Below the pieces are notes generated by a model. The model saw nothing but the letters and a program-made list of their open reading frames with translations, was not told the origin of the DNA and did no database searches. 64,000 nucleotides of DNA from Collinsella sp. TF06-26 (GTDB lineage: Bacteria; Actinomycetota; Coriobacteriia; Coriobacteriales; Coriobacteriaceae): contig NZ_NKXR01000013.1 in assembly GCF_002232035.1 (NCBI RefSeq), positions 1 to 64,000 on the forward strand. Direction: 5' to 3'. This document shows, in pieces, positions 32,317 to 41,367 of this stretch. Positions within the stretch are counted from its first letter, which is position 1; every line of letters begins with the position of its first letter. The position numbers and the translations under genes were made by a program.

Positions 32317-34563
32317 TTACTCGGCGTCGTGGTGACGGCGGGGCTTGCGGCCTCCGTTGTCGCCGGGACGGCGCGGACGGTCGCTGCGCTCGGAGCGCTC
32401 GCGACGCGGACGCTCACGGCGCTGGAAGTGCTCGCCGTCGCCCTCGGAGGAACCCTCGGCGCGAGCCGGAGCCTCAGGCTTGTCAAGACGATCGAGCGAG
32501 ATCTTGCCGCGATCATCGACCTCGATGACGACGACCTTGACCTCGTCGCCCACGTTGAGGACATCCTCGACCTTCTCCACGCGGCCCTTGGCAACGCGGG
32601 AGATGTGCAGCAGGCCGTCCTTACCGGGCAGCAGGTTGACAAAGGCGCCGAAGGGCTGGATGGAGACAACGCGACCGGTGTACTCCTCACCCGGCTCGGG
32701 AACCTTGATGATGAGCTTGATGCGCTCGACGGCCTGGTCGACGGACTCGCCGGTGCCGCCGACAAAGACGGTGCCATCCTCCTGGATGTCGACCGAAGCG
32801 CCGGTCTCGTCCTGGATACCACGGATGACCTTGCCGCCGGAACCGATAACGTCGCGGATCTTGTCGGTCGGGACCTGGATGGAAACGATGCGCGGAGCGG
32901 TGCTGCGCGTGGTATGACGCGGCTCGGGGATCACATCGAGCATCTTCTGCAGGATGAAGGCGCGACCCTCCTTGGCCTGCTGCAGAGCGCGGGCCAGAAT
33001 GTCGAAGGTAAGGCCAGTGGCCTTATTGTCCATCTGCAGAGCGGTAATGCCCTCGGTGGTGCCGGTGACCTTAAAGTCCATGTCGCCCAGGAAGTCCTCG
33101 AGACCCTGGATATCGGACAGGACCACGGTCTTGCCCTCCTCCTGGATCAGGCCCATGGCGATACCGGAGACCGGGCGTTTAATGGGCACGCCGCCGTCCA
33201 TAAGGGCGAGCGTAGAGCCGCAGGTCGAAGCCATCGAAGAGGAGCCGTTGGACTCCATGACCTCGGAGACGACGCGGATCGCGTAGGGGAACTCGTTCTC
33301 GTCGGGGAGCACCGGAAGCAGGGCGCGCTCGGCCAGGTTGCCATGGCCGATCTCGCGGCGCTTGGGGCTGCCCATACGGCCGGTCTCGCCGGTGCAGAAC
33401 GGCGGGAAGTTGTAGTGGTGCATGTAGCGCTTGCCCTCGGTGGGCTCGATGGTATCCAGACGCTGGCCCTCGTTGAGCATGCCGAGCGACAGGACGGAGA
33501 GCACCTGCGTCTGGCCGCGCTGGAACAGGCCGGAGCCGTGAACGAGCGGCAGGTAGTTGTCCTTCACCATGATGGGACGGATCTCATCGGCGGCACGACC
33601 GTCAACGCGCTCACCGGTCTCGACGACCATGGTGCGCATAGCCTTCTTCTCGAGCTTCTTGAGCGCCACGGGGATCTCGCGCTCCCAAGCGGCCTGCTCC
33701 TCCTCGGTGAACTCGGCACGGATGGACTCCTTCAGAGCCTCGACCTTGCCGATACGGGAGAGCTTGTCGGCGTCGCGAAGGGCGGCTGCCATCTCGTCGT
33801 AGTGGGCGAAGATGCGCTCCTGGACCTCCTCGACGGGCTGGTCGAGCGGGTACTCCTTCTTGACGATGGCGCCGTTGACCTGCTCCCACTCGGCGACAAA
33901 CTCGTCCTGAGCCTGGCAGAAGGCAGCAAGGGCCTCCTGGCCAAACTTCATGGCGGCGAGCATGTCGTCCTCGGAGATCTCCTCGGCGCCGGCCTCGACC
34001 ATCGAGATGAAGTCGGCGGAGCCACCCAGCTCCAGGTCCAGATCGGAGTTCTCGCGCTCCTCATAGGTGGGGTTGACGATAAACTCGCCGGTCTCCACGT
34101 TGCGGCCGATGCGCACGCAGGCAAGCGGGCCCTCGAAGGGCACGCCGCCGAGCGTCATGGCCAGGGAGGCACCCATGACGTTGATGACGTCGAAGGGGTT
34201 GACCTGGTCGGCGACGAGCGAGGTGGCGACAATGTGCACCTCGTTGCGGAAGCCGTCCGGGAAGCTCGGGCGAATCGGACGGTCAATCATGCGCGCGGTG
34301 AGCGTGGCCTTCTCGCTGGGACGGCCCTCACGCTTGAGGTAACCACCCGGGATGCGGCCGGCTGCGTACATCTTCTCGTTGAAGTCGACGGTCAGCGGGA
34401 AGAAGTCGTAGTTCTTGCGCTCCTTGGAGACAACCACGGTGTCGAGCATCGTGGTGTCGCCCTGCTTGACCAGGCAGGCGCCGGTGGCCTGCTTGGCAAG
34501 CTCGCCGGACTCAAAGGTGTAGGTCTTGCCGTACAGCTCAAAGGTCTTGGATACGAGTGTCAT
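32317..34563 (-). CDS. pnp: Polyribonucleotide nucleotidyltransferase (PNPase)
   Basis: A 3'-5' phosphorolytic exoribonuclease. The 748-residue protein contains two RNase PH domains (the first ends near VNPTYEERENSDLDLELGG; the second includes GSGLFQRGQTQVLSV and STCGSTLALMDGGVPI), a KH domain (IRDVIGSGGKVIRGIQDETGA) and an S1 domain (GEEYTGRVVSIQPFGAFVNLLPGKDGL), ending in an Arg/Glu/Asp-rich tail. It follows rpsO by about 150 nt, the usual bacterial order. A hairpin lies just before its ribosome-binding site. Confidence 0.98.
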   Translation of the reverse strand: MTLVSKTFELYGKTYTFESGELAKQATGACLVKQGDTTMLDTVVVSKERKNYDFFPLTVDFNEKMYAAGRIPGGYLKREGRPSEKATLTARMIDRPIRPSFPDGFRNEVHIVATSLVADQVNPFDVINVMGASLAMTLGGVPFEGPLACVRIGRNVETGEFIVNPTYEERENSDLDLELGGSADFISMVEAGAEEISEDDMLAAMKFGQEALAAFCQAQDEFVAEWEQVNGAIVKKEYPLDQPVEEVQERIFAHYDEMAAALRDADKLSRIGKVEALKESIRAEFTEEEQAAWEREIPVALKKLEKKAMRTMVVETGERVDGRAADEIRPIMVKDNYLPLVHGSGLFQRGQTQVLSVLSLGMLNEGQRLDTIEPTEGKRYMHHYNFPPFCTGETGRMGSPKRREIGHGNLAERALLPVLPDENEFPYAIRVVSEVMESNGSSSMASTCGSTLALMDGGVPIKRPVSGIAMGLIQEEGKTVVLSDIQGLEDFLGDMDFKVTGTTEGITALQMDNKATGLTFDILARALQQAKEGRAFILQKMLDVIPEPRHTTRSTAPRIVSIQVPTDKIRDVIGSGGKVIRGIQDETGASVDIQEDGTVFVGGTGESVDQAVERIKLIIKVPEPGEEYTGRVVSIQPFGAFVNLLPGKDGLLHISRVAKGRVEKVEDVLNVGDEVKVVVIEVDDRGKISLDRLDKPEAPARAEGSSEGDGEHFQRRERPRRERSERSDRPRRPGDNGGRKPRRHHDAE

Positions 34564-34576
34564 TGTTCTCCTTTAC

Positions 34577-34598
34577 CCCACAGGCCCCTTGCCTGTGG
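34577..34598 (-). promoter_or_regulatory. Hairpin in the pnp 5' leader
   Basis: Arms CCCACAGG (34577-34584) and CCTGTGGG (34591-34598) sit about 14 nt upstream of the pnp start, directly before AAGGAG. In other bacteria a pnp leader stem is the site of autoregulation by RNase III/PNPase; a similar role here is inference. Confidence 0.5.
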
Positions 34599-34665
34599 GC
34601 TTCTCATGTGACGCGGGCCCCCTGCCCCCGCCACGCTTCAGAGCGTGATTGTTCGCGCCCTTACA

Positions 34666-34698
34666 CAAAAAGAGCGCCCCGCTGCGCAGGACGCTCTT
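34666..34698 (-). terminator. rpsO: Terminator of rpsO
   Basis: Stem AAGAGCG (34670-34676) pairs with CGCTCTT (34692-34698), followed on the minus strand by TTTTTGTG. Confidence 0.8.
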
Positions 34699-34713
34699 AG
34701 CATGTACAAATCC

Positions 34714-34992
34714 TTACTGGATGTTGTCGCGGATGCCCAGAGCCTTGATGAGCTCACGGTACTCGACGATGTCGTTCTTCTTGATGTAGGAGAGAAGACG
34801 ACGACGACGGCCGACGAGCATGAGCAGGCCACGACGGGTGTGGAAGTCCTTCTGGTGGGACTTCATGTGCTCGGTCAGCTCCTTGATGCGCTCGGACAGG
34901 ATGGCGACCTGAACCTTGGGGTTGCCGGTGTCGACCGGGGTGTTACCGAACTGGGCAGTCAGCTCAGCCTTGCGCTCTTTGGAAACAGTCAT
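34714..34992 (-). CDS. rpsO: 30S ribosomal protein S15
   Basis: The 92-residue protein has the S15 signature (GNPKVQVAILSERIKELTEHMKSHQKDFHTRRGLLMLVGRRRRLLSYI is the conserved block, about residues 23-70). It binds 16S rRNA helices h20-h22 early in 30S assembly. It has its own terminator and precedes pnp. The start at 34992 has GAAAGGTGAAAC upstream. Confidence 0.97.
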   Translation of the reverse strand: MTVSKERKAELTAQFGNTPVDTGNPKVQVAILSERIKELTEHMKSHQKDFHTRRGLLMLVGRRRRLLSYIKKNDIVEYRELIKALGIRDNIQ

Positions 34993-35130
34993 TGTTTCAC
35001 CTTTCGTTTCTTGTCGCCCGCGGGCGACACTATTCGCCTCGGACTGGGAAGCCGTCGGTGGAGCGAGCATCCAAGGTCGAGGTACCAACAGGTCGGTATG
35101 TTACCACAAGCAGACCGCCCATGCGCATCA

Positions 35131-35880
35131 TCACCGACCCAACATGAATTCCATCGCACGGAGGCGCTGGTCGGTGTGCGTCGCAGCCCACACATGCGAA
35201 AGCCCGAGCAAGAACGCCGCCGTATGCGGGTCGATTCGCTCGACCATGAGTGCATCGAAGGTCATGGACATGAGGGCGCGCAGCCACTCGACCTCACCGG
35301 TCGAAACCAGCTCGGCACCCGGAACGCTCGACGCGCACGAACCGCACATGAGCCCGCCCGCCTGGGGCGAAAAGTACGACAGCATGGGGTCTCCGCACAG
35401 CACGCAGGCCGAAAAATCGGGTCGATAGCCCACGTGCGACAGAAGTTTAAAGACAAAGGCCGCCACGAGCAGGTCCATATGTGCCGAGTCGAGCCCACAG
35501 CCGACAAGCGTGAGCGCCCGCTGCGTGATGGCAAAGGTAAACGGGTCCTCGGCGTCCTCGAATGAGCACACGCGCGCGACCTCGGCAATCGCGCTTGCGG
35601 CGCAGGTCGTCTCGTAATCGGGCGCGGCGCCAACCGGCGCTTCCAAAAGCTCGGCCTGAGAAACCACGTCGAGCGACCGTCCATGCGCAAGCAGCAGATC
35701 AACGGTACAGAACATCTCGCAGCGCGCAGCCAGGCGTCCGCCGGGTTTGCGGGCGCCCTTTGCCACGGCACGAACCTGCCGACCCCGCTCGTCAAGCATC
35801 GTCAGGATCAGGTCCGTCTCTTTGAGCTTCGTCTTATCGAGCACGAGCACTTTCGTGCGATATGTACGAGAACCTGCCAT
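35131..35880 (-). CDS. recO: DNA repair protein RecO
   Basis: Loads RecA onto SSB-coated DNA in the RecFOR path. The 249-residue protein has the N-terminal OB fold (RTKVLVLDKTKLKETDLILTMLDERGRQVRAVAKGARK), a helical domain and zinc-type cysteines CVLCG and CGSC near residues 160-185. It starts 15 nt after era, a common pairing. Confidence 0.94.
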   Translation of the reverse strand: MAGSRTYRTKVLVLDKTKLKETDLILTMLDERGRQVRAVAKGARKPGGRLAARCEMFCTVDLLLAHGRSLDVVSQAELLEAPVGAAPDYETTCAASAIAEVARVCSFEDAEDPFTFAITQRALTLVGCGLDSAHMDLLVAAFVFKLLSHVGYRPDFSACVLCGDPMLSYFSPQAGGLMCGSCASSVPGAELVSTGEVEWLRALMSMTFDALMVERIDPHTAAFLLGLSHVWAATHTDQRLRAMEFMLGR

Positions 35881-35895
35881 ACGCGCCGCGTGTCC

Positions 35896-36963
35896 CTAAT
35901 CCTCGGCGTTGTAGCCAAAACGGCGAATCTGAGCCTCGTCGTCGCGCCAACCGGCCTTGACCTTCACGTCCAACTCCAAAAAGACCTGCGTGCCAAAGAT
36001 GCGCTCAAGATCGCGACGGGCGTCGATACCGATATGCTTGATCATCTCGCCGCCCTTGCCGATGATGATGCCCTTTTGGCCCTCACGCTCGACATAAATG
36101 GTGGCGTGCACACGCAGCACCTTCTTGGTCTGCTCGAGCGCATCGCAAATAACGCCAACGGAGTGCGGAATCTCATCACGGGTGCGGCGCAAGACCTTTT
36201 CGCGCACAAACTCGGCAACGAGCGTCTCGTCGGAAGCGTCGGTACCCATGTCCTCGGGGAACCAACGCGGACCCTCGGGCAAAAAGTGCGCAACGGTCTC
36301 GATGAAGGCATCGACGTTAAAGTTCTTGACCGACGACGTCACGATCTCGTCGTCATATTCCATAAGCTCGTGGGCGGCCTTAAGCTGCTCCATGACCTGT
36401 GCGGGGTCGGCTTCATCGGCCTTGGTGAGCACCAGGACCTTCTTGGAACGGGCATTCTTGACACGCTCGGCAACCCAGGCGTCTCCCCTGCCGATCGGTT
36501 TGGTGGCATCAATCAAAAACGCGACAACATCGACATCGTTCAGCTCGAACAGCGCGCTCTTGTTCAGCTCGGACCCTAGACCGTCCTTGGGCTTGTGGAT
36601 ACCCGGGGTATCGACAAAGACCAGCTGGTAGCCGGGGCGGTTGACGACGGCGCGCATGCGGCGGCGGGTCGTCTGGGCCACCGGCGAGGTGATGGCGACC
36701 TTTTTGCCATAGCAGGCGTTGAGCAGCGTTGACTTACCGGCGTTGGGGCGGCCGACCAAGGCCACGAAGCCACTGCGGAAACCGGGCTCAACGTCGCCAA
36801 AGCCCGCGAGGCTGTCGTCCTCATCGCACAGGGCGTCGAGCTCCTCGTCGCTCATGCCCTCAAACGGGTCGAACTCCTCGACTTCCTCATAGGCCTCGGT
36901 CGCCTTAGCATCCGGGGACTCGTCGTCCAAAATCTCATCGGTAGACTGCATATTGTCGGACAT
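35896..36963 (-). CDS. era: GTPase Era with acidic N-terminal extension
   Basis: Era assists 30S assembly by binding the 16S rRNA 3' end. The G domain has GRPNAGKST (71-79), DTPGIHKP and LTKADEAD, and the C-terminal KH domain has GQKGIIIGKGGEMIKHIG. The 355-residue protein is about 55 residues longer than usual because of an acidic N-terminal tail (residues 1-58, rich in Asp and Glu). It is part of the ybeY-dgkA-era-recO run, which handles rRNA maturation and repair. Confidence 0.95.
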   Translation of the reverse strand: MSDNMQSTDEILDDESPDAKATEAYEEVEEFDPFEGMSDEELDALCDEDDSLAGFGDVEPGFRSGFVALVGRPNAGKSTLLNACYGKKVAITSPVAQTTRRRMRAVVNRPGYQLVFVDTPGIHKPKDGLGSELNKSALFELNDVDVVAFLIDATKPIGRGDAWVAERVKNARSKKVLVLTKADEADPAQVMEQLKAAHELMEYDDEIVTSSVKNFNVDAFIETVAHFLPEGPRWFPEDMGTDASDETLVAEFVREKVLRRTRDEIPHSVGVICDALEQTKKVLRVHATIYVEREGQKGIIIGKGGEMIKHIGIDARRDLERIFGTQVFLELDVKVKAGWRDDEAQIRRFGYNAED

Positions 36964-36975
36964 GGGAATCCCTTT

Positions 36976-37353
36976 CTAAATAAAGCCGAGCGCGTGGGCA
37001 AATACCAGCACGCCCACAATCGCGGCGGTGATGGAAAGAACGTATACCGAGGCGGCGGCGATGTCCTTCGCACGCTTGGCCAGCGGATGGAGCTCCTGGG
37101 TCGCTAGGTCGACGATAGCCTCCATAGCGGTGTTGCACAGCTCGCCGTGAATCACCAGGCCACAACAGATGATAATCGTGGCCCACTCGGCAATGTCGAG
37201 CCCCACGATGCAGCCGGCAATGACGGTGCACACGCCCGCTACGAGCATAACCTTAATGTTGCGCTCGGTCTTGACGGCGCTGACGAAGCCCTCCATGGCG
37301 TAGGAGAACGACTTTAAAAAGGACGGATGGTCCTTGTTCGATCCGGGAATCAT
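36976..37353 (-). CDS. dgkA: Diacylglycerol/undecaprenol kinase
   Basis: The 125-residue protein has the DgkA family fold with three transmembrane helices and the signature ELCNTAMEAIVDL. Gram-positive members (DgkA/UdpK) phosphorylate undecaprenol rather than diacylglycerol, supplying the lipid carrier for cell wall synthesis. It lies between ybeY and era with 9- and 12-nt gaps, the standard Firmicute/actinobacterial arrangement. Confidence 0.93.
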   Translation of the reverse strand: MIPGSNKDHPSFLKSFSYAMEGFVSAVKTERNIKVMLVAGVCTVIAGCIVGLDIAEWATIIICCGLVIHGELCNTAMEAIVDLATQELHPLAKRAKDIAAASVYVLSITAAIVGVLVFAHALGFI

Positions 37354-37362
37354 AGACGGCTC

Positions 37363-37872
37363 CTAGTCGTGGGCATGGTTGGTGATGGGGCCGACGTGGA
37401 CTAGCTTGGGGTCCTCGCCGCGCTCGAGCGCCAGATCGCGCAGGATGGCGTCCTCGCGGGCCTCCATGACCTCGGCCTCGTCGTCCTCGATGTGGTCATA
37501 GCCCAGCAGGTGCAGCATTCCGTGTACGAGCATCAGACGGCACTCATCAGCGGGACTATTGCCAAAACCGGGGGCCTGACGGGCAATAACCTGCGGGGCC
37601 AAGATAATATCGCCGAGCTCGAGCGTCTCATCGGCGGGAATGTCATCGTCAAAGGCCGAATCGCACTCAAACGAGAGCACATCGGTGGTGCGGTCGATAC
37701 CGCGCCACTCGTGGTTGAGCTCGTGCATCTCGTCCTCGTCGACATACGAAAGGGAAATCTCAACTTCACGCTCAACGCCCTCGGCGGCAAGCACGACCTC
37801 GCAGATGTGCTCCACCTCTTGCGCGTCGAGCAGCATATCGAGCTCGGCATCGTTGCTGATCAATACACTCAA
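37363..37872 (-). CDS. ybeY: Endoribonuclease YbeY
   Basis: A metal-dependent RNase for 16S rRNA 3' maturation and ribosome quality control. The 169-residue protein carries the zinc motif HGMLHLLGYDH (three histidines) and the preceding LNHEWRGIDRTTDVLSF. Its start overlaps the phoH stop by 4 nt. Confidence 0.96.
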   Translation of the reverse strand: MSVLISNDAELDMLLDAQEVEHICEVVLAAEGVEREVEISLSYVDEDEMHELNHEWRGIDRTTDVLSFECDSAFDDDIPADETLELGDIILAPQVIARQAPGFGNSPADECRLMLVHGMLHLLGYDHIEDDEAEVMEAREDAILRDLALERGEDPKLVHVGPITNHAHD

Positions 37873-38855
37873 CGGGACTCCTTTCGGTCGCGCGAACGCT
37901 GCTCACGCACGTCATCATAAGCATCATATGCCTCGACGATACGACCCACCAGGGCATGACGCACCACGTCGGCACGCTCGAGGTGAGAAAATGCCACATC
38001 GTCGACACGGCCCAAAATCTTCTCGACATCCGCCAAGCCGCCACGACGACCCACCAGGTCGCGCTGACTCAAGTCGCCGGTAATCACGAACTTGGAGTTG
38101 AAGCCCAGGCGCGTCAGGAACATCTTCATCTGCTCGGGCGTCGTGTTTTGTGCCTCATCGAGCACCACGAACGCATCGCTCAGCGTACGGCCGCGCATGT
38201 AGGCGAGCGGGGCGATCTCGATCACGCCACGTTCCATAAGCTCATCGGTGCGCTCGCGATCCATCATGTCAAAAAGGGCGTCGTAGAGCGGGCGCATGTA
38301 CGGATCGATCTTTTCCTCGAGGGTACCGGGCAAAAAGCCCAGGTTCTCCCCCGCCTCGACAACCGGGCGCGTCAAGATTAGGCGACCCACCTCGTGACGC
38401 TTGAGCGCGGCAACGGCAAGCGCCATGGCCAGATAGGTCTTACCGGTACCGGCGGGACCCAGGCCAAACGTGATGGTATGCGAGCGGATGGCGTCGACAT
38501 AGCGTTTTTGGCCGAGCGTCTTGGGACGAATAACGCGGCCGCGATACGACAGCAGCACGTCATCGCGCAGCGACGAGGCATCATGCTCTCCATCGCGCAG
38601 GACAGCCAAGCAACGCGAGACATCGTCGGCAGACAGCGTGCGTCCGGCAGCCGCCTCGCGAAAAGCATGCTCAAAAAAGCGCACCACGAGCTCGACCTCA
38701 TCCGGGTCACCGCTCACGGCGATACTGTCGCCACGGGCGACCACGTGGGCGCGAACCAAGCTCTCGAGCGCACGAAGGACGCCGTCGCCGGCGCCCAAAA
38801 CGCGCGAGGGATCAATCCCCTCGGGAACGGTAAGTCTAATCTTCGAGGCTTCCAT
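37869..38855 (-). CDS. phoH: PhoH-like ATPase
   Basis: The 328-residue protein has the PhoH core: Walker A GPAGTGKTY (near 150), LTRPVVEAGENLGFLPGTLEEK, Walker B FVVLDEAQNTTPEQMKMFLTR and SKFVITGDLSQRDL, preceded by a KH-like N-terminal part. PhoH/YbeZ works with YbeY in RNA maturation. The start at 38855 has GGGAGG upstream and the gene overlaps mtaB by 20 nt, so an upstream start is less likely. Confidence 0.94.
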   Translation of the reverse strand: MEASKIRLTVPEGIDPSRVLGAGDGVLRALESLVRAHVVARGDSIAVSGDPDEVELVVRFFEHAFREAAAGRTLSADDVSRCLAVLRDGEHDASSLRDDVLLSYRGRVIRPKTLGQKRYVDAIRSHTITFGLGPAGTGKTYLAMALAVAALKRHEVGRLILTRPVVEAGENLGFLPGTLEEKIDPYMRPLYDALFDMMDRERTDELMERGVIEIAPLAYMRGRTLSDAFVVLDEAQNTTPEQMKMFLTRLGFNSKFVITGDLSQRDLVGRRGGLADVEKILGRVDDVAFSHLERADVVRHALVGRIVEAYDAYDDVREQRSRDRKESR

Positions 38856-40128
38856 GAACCTCCCTGCGCGCATGGACCAAGCCGGAATCATCGACTTCGA
38901 TGATAGCAACATCGAGCAGGCACGGGGCTGTAAGTCCACAGGTATCGTCAAGACGGGCATGATGGAACGAGCCGAGCGTCAGGTTGTCACCATACTCGAG
39001 CACGGCGCGCTCGACAGTGCCCACGCGACGACGAGCATCGGCAATAGCGAGCTCCTGCGCCGTATCTCGCATACGACGGCTGCGCTCGGCCATAACCTCG
39101 GGCGGCACCTGGTCGGGCATGTCGGCAGCAAGGGTACCGGGACGCTTGCTGTAGCGGAACACGTGCATACGCGAGAAACCCACACGGCGGCACAGCGCCA
39201 GCGACTCCTCGAACTCCTCGTCCGTCTCACCAGGAAAACCGACGATGACATCGCACGAAAGAGACGCCTGGGGCAAGTTGGCGCGAATCATACGCACCGT
39301 GTCCTCAAAGGCCTCCGCGCTATAGGGACGACCCATGCGATGCAGGGTCGCCGTACAGCCGGACTGCACGGGCAGGTGCAAAAACGGGGCGATACGCTGC
39401 GGATAGCGCGCCATAACCTTAAGCAGGCGCTCAGAGATATCCATGGGCTCGACCGAGGAAATGCGCACATGCGCAATAGTCGTGCGCTCCATGATGGCCT
39501 CGAGCAGCTCATCGATTTCGACATGCTCGTCGGTCGCGCTCTTGCCATCGTAGGCACCCAGGTTCACACCGGTCAGCACCACCTCGGGCACGCCGGCCTC
39601 CTGGGCCTCGCGAACTTGTTCAAGCACGGACTCGACGGGCACGGAGCGCTCGGGGCCGCGCGCCTTCCACACAATGCAATAGGTGCAGCGATGGTTGCAG
39701 CCGTCCTGGATCTTCACGCCCAGGCGAGAGCGACCGAGCGCATCGACCACCTCGCCATCGCTGCAGGCGGGAACGCTATCGGACTCAACGCCCAGCACCT
39801 CGCAGACACGTTCGGCGACATCAATCTTGGACGGCTCGGCGATCACGCGATCCGAGAGCTCCAACAGCTCCTCGGGATGCAAATTGACCACGCAACCGGT
39901 CACGAGCACATAAGGCTCGTTTGGATGGGCCAGCGCATGACGGACGGCCTTGCGGGTCTTAGCCTCGGCCTCGCCCGTCACGGCACAGGTATTGATTACG
40001 ATCAGATCGGCATCCTGGGGCTCCACAATAGCAAAGCCCAGGCGCATAAGATCGGCAGTGATACGGTCAGACTCAACCCGGTTGACGCGGCAGCCGAGGT
40101 TGACAACAGAGATATGGGGTGCGAGCAC
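38836..40128 (-). CDS. mtaB: tRNA threonylcarbamoyladenosine methylthiotransferase
   Basis: A radical-SAM enzyme that converts t6A37 to ms2t6A37. The 430-residue protein has the N-terminal cluster cysteines (NLGCRVNRVESD, NTCAVTGEAEAKTRK, TGCVVN) and the radical-SAM motif CNHRCTYC near residue 150. NTCAVTGEAEAKTRKAVR is characteristic of MtaB. Translation starts at GTG (40128) after GGAG. It follows dnaJ by 9 nt. Confidence 0.95.
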   Translation of the reverse strand: MLAPHISVVNLGCRVNRVESDRITADLMRLGFAIVEPQDADLIVINTCAVTGEAEAKTRKAVRHALAHPNEPYVLVTGCVVNLHPEELLELSDRVIAEPSKIDVAERVCEVLGVESDSVPACSDGEVVDALGRSRLGVKIQDGCNHRCTYCIVWKARGPERSVPVESVLEQVREAQEAGVPEVVLTGVNLGAYDGKSATDEHVEIDELLEAIMERTTIAHVRISSVEPMDISERLLKVMARYPQRIAPFLHLPVQSGCTATLHRMGRPYSAEAFEDTVRMIRANLPQASLSCDVIVGFPGETDEEFEESLALCRRVGFSRMHVFRYSKRPGTLAADMPDQVPPEVMAERSRRMRDTAQELAIADARRRVGTVERAVLEYGDNLTLGSFHHARLDDTCGLTAPCLLDVAIIEVDDSGLVHARREVHGSLED

Positions 40129-40137
40129 GCGGGCTCC

Positions 40138-41286
40138 TTAATCGAGGATGTCGTCGAGGGCACTCTTGATGCGATCGGTAACCGATTTCTTGCCGGGAGC
40201 GACGTCGTCGCCGGACTCGGCGGCGAAGGCCTCGAGCAGGTCGCGCTGCTTGGCCGAAAGGCTCGTGGGAACGAGCACGCGCAGCTGAACGACCAGGCGG
40301 CCACGCGAGCCGCCACCGCCAATGCGGGGCATGCCGAAGTTACCGACGCTCACGGTGTCGCCGTACTGCGTGCCGGCGGGGACCGTGACCTTAACGACCT
40401 CGTCAGGCATAATGCCCTCGACCTCGATCTCGCAGCCGAGAGCCGCCTGCGCAATCGAGATATCGCTCACGAGGTACAGGTCGTCGCCGTTGCGCTTAAA
40501 GCGCTCGTGGTCGGCGACGCGAACGTTGACGATCAGGTCGCCCGAGGGCTCGCCGCGAAGGCCGGCCTCGCCAAAGCCGCTCACGCGCAGCTGGCGGCCG
40601 GTCGAAACGCCGGCGGGAATATCGATGTCGATCTTTTCGTGGGAAGGCGTGCGGCCCTGACCATCGCAGGTCTCGCAGGGATGATCGATGACCGTGCCCT
40701 CGCCGTGGCAGTCGGGGCAAGGCGAAGAGGACTGGACCTGGCCCAAGAACGAACGCTGGACCGTCGTGACATAGCCCGTGCCGTGGCAACGGCTGCACTG
40801 CTTTTCCTGTGCACCCTCGGCCCTACCGGTACCGTTGCAGTCCTCGCAAGGAGCAAGGCGATCATAGCTGATCGTCTTTTTGCAGCCGAGCGCCGCCTCC
40901 TCGAGCGTCACCGAAAGCGAGATGGCCATGTCACGTCCGCGACGACGCTCACGACGGCTGCGGGCGCCACCGCCGGCGCCACCGCCAAAGAACGACGAGA
41001 AGAGGTCGTCCATACCCATGCCACCAAAGATATCGTTGATGTCGACATAGCCCGAACCACCAGGGCCGTCCGCGGTGCCGTAGCGGTCGTAGTTTGCACG
41101 CTTCTGCTCATCGGAAAGAACGGAATATGCCTCGTTGAGCTCTTTGAACTTGGCCTCGGCCTCGGGGTCGTCCGAAACGTCCGGGTGTACGGTACGGGCC
41201 TTCTTTAGAAACGCGCGCTTAATCGTCCGCGCGTCGGCATCCTTTTCGACGCCAAGTACCTCGTAGTAATCCCTATTTTCCGACAC
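40138..41286 (-). CDS. dnaJ: Chaperone protein DnaJ
   Basis: A type I Hsp40 co-chaperone of DnaK. The 382-residue protein has a J domain with HPD (in TVHPDVSDD), a Gly-rich region, four zinc CxxCxGxG repeats (CEDCNGTG, CSRCHGTG, CPDCHGEG, CETCDGQG) and complete C-terminal domains I and II. It starts at GTG (41286), with AGGA 7 nt upstream. No grpE, dnaK or hrcA is adjacent. It lies just downstream of a second, unusual DnaJ-type gene. Confidence 0.96.
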   Translation of the reverse strand: MSENRDYYEVLGVEKDADARTIKRAFLKKARTVHPDVSDDPEAEAKFKELNEAYSVLSDEQKRANYDRYGTADGPGGSGYVDINDIFGGMGMDDLFSSFFGGGAGGGARSRRERRRGRDMAISLSVTLEEAALGCKKTISYDRLAPCEDCNGTGRAEGAQEKQCSRCHGTGYVTTVQRSFLGQVQSSSPCPDCHGEGTVIDHPCETCDGQGRTPSHEKIDIDIPAGVSTGRQLRVSGFGEAGLRGEPSGDLIVNVRVADHERFKRNGDDLYLVSDISIAQAALGCEIEVEGIMPDEVVKVTVPAGTQYGDTVSVGNFGMPRIGGGGSRGRLVVQLRVLVPTSLSAKQRDLLEAFAAESGDDVAPGKKSVTDRIKSALDDILD

Positions 41287-41367
41287 GACCGAATCCTTCC
41301 GACTTTCATTATTGTCACAGTGCGTCCTATACCCAAGCTGGGGCGGCCGCAAACAGAGGGTTTGATG

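Noticed and set aside
38521-41208. Open frame of about 895 codons on the plus strand across phoH, mtaB and dnaJ
   Set aside because: It spans three well-recognised minus-strand genes and has no domain. The same applies to similar antisense frames over pnp, rimO/yajQ and rny.
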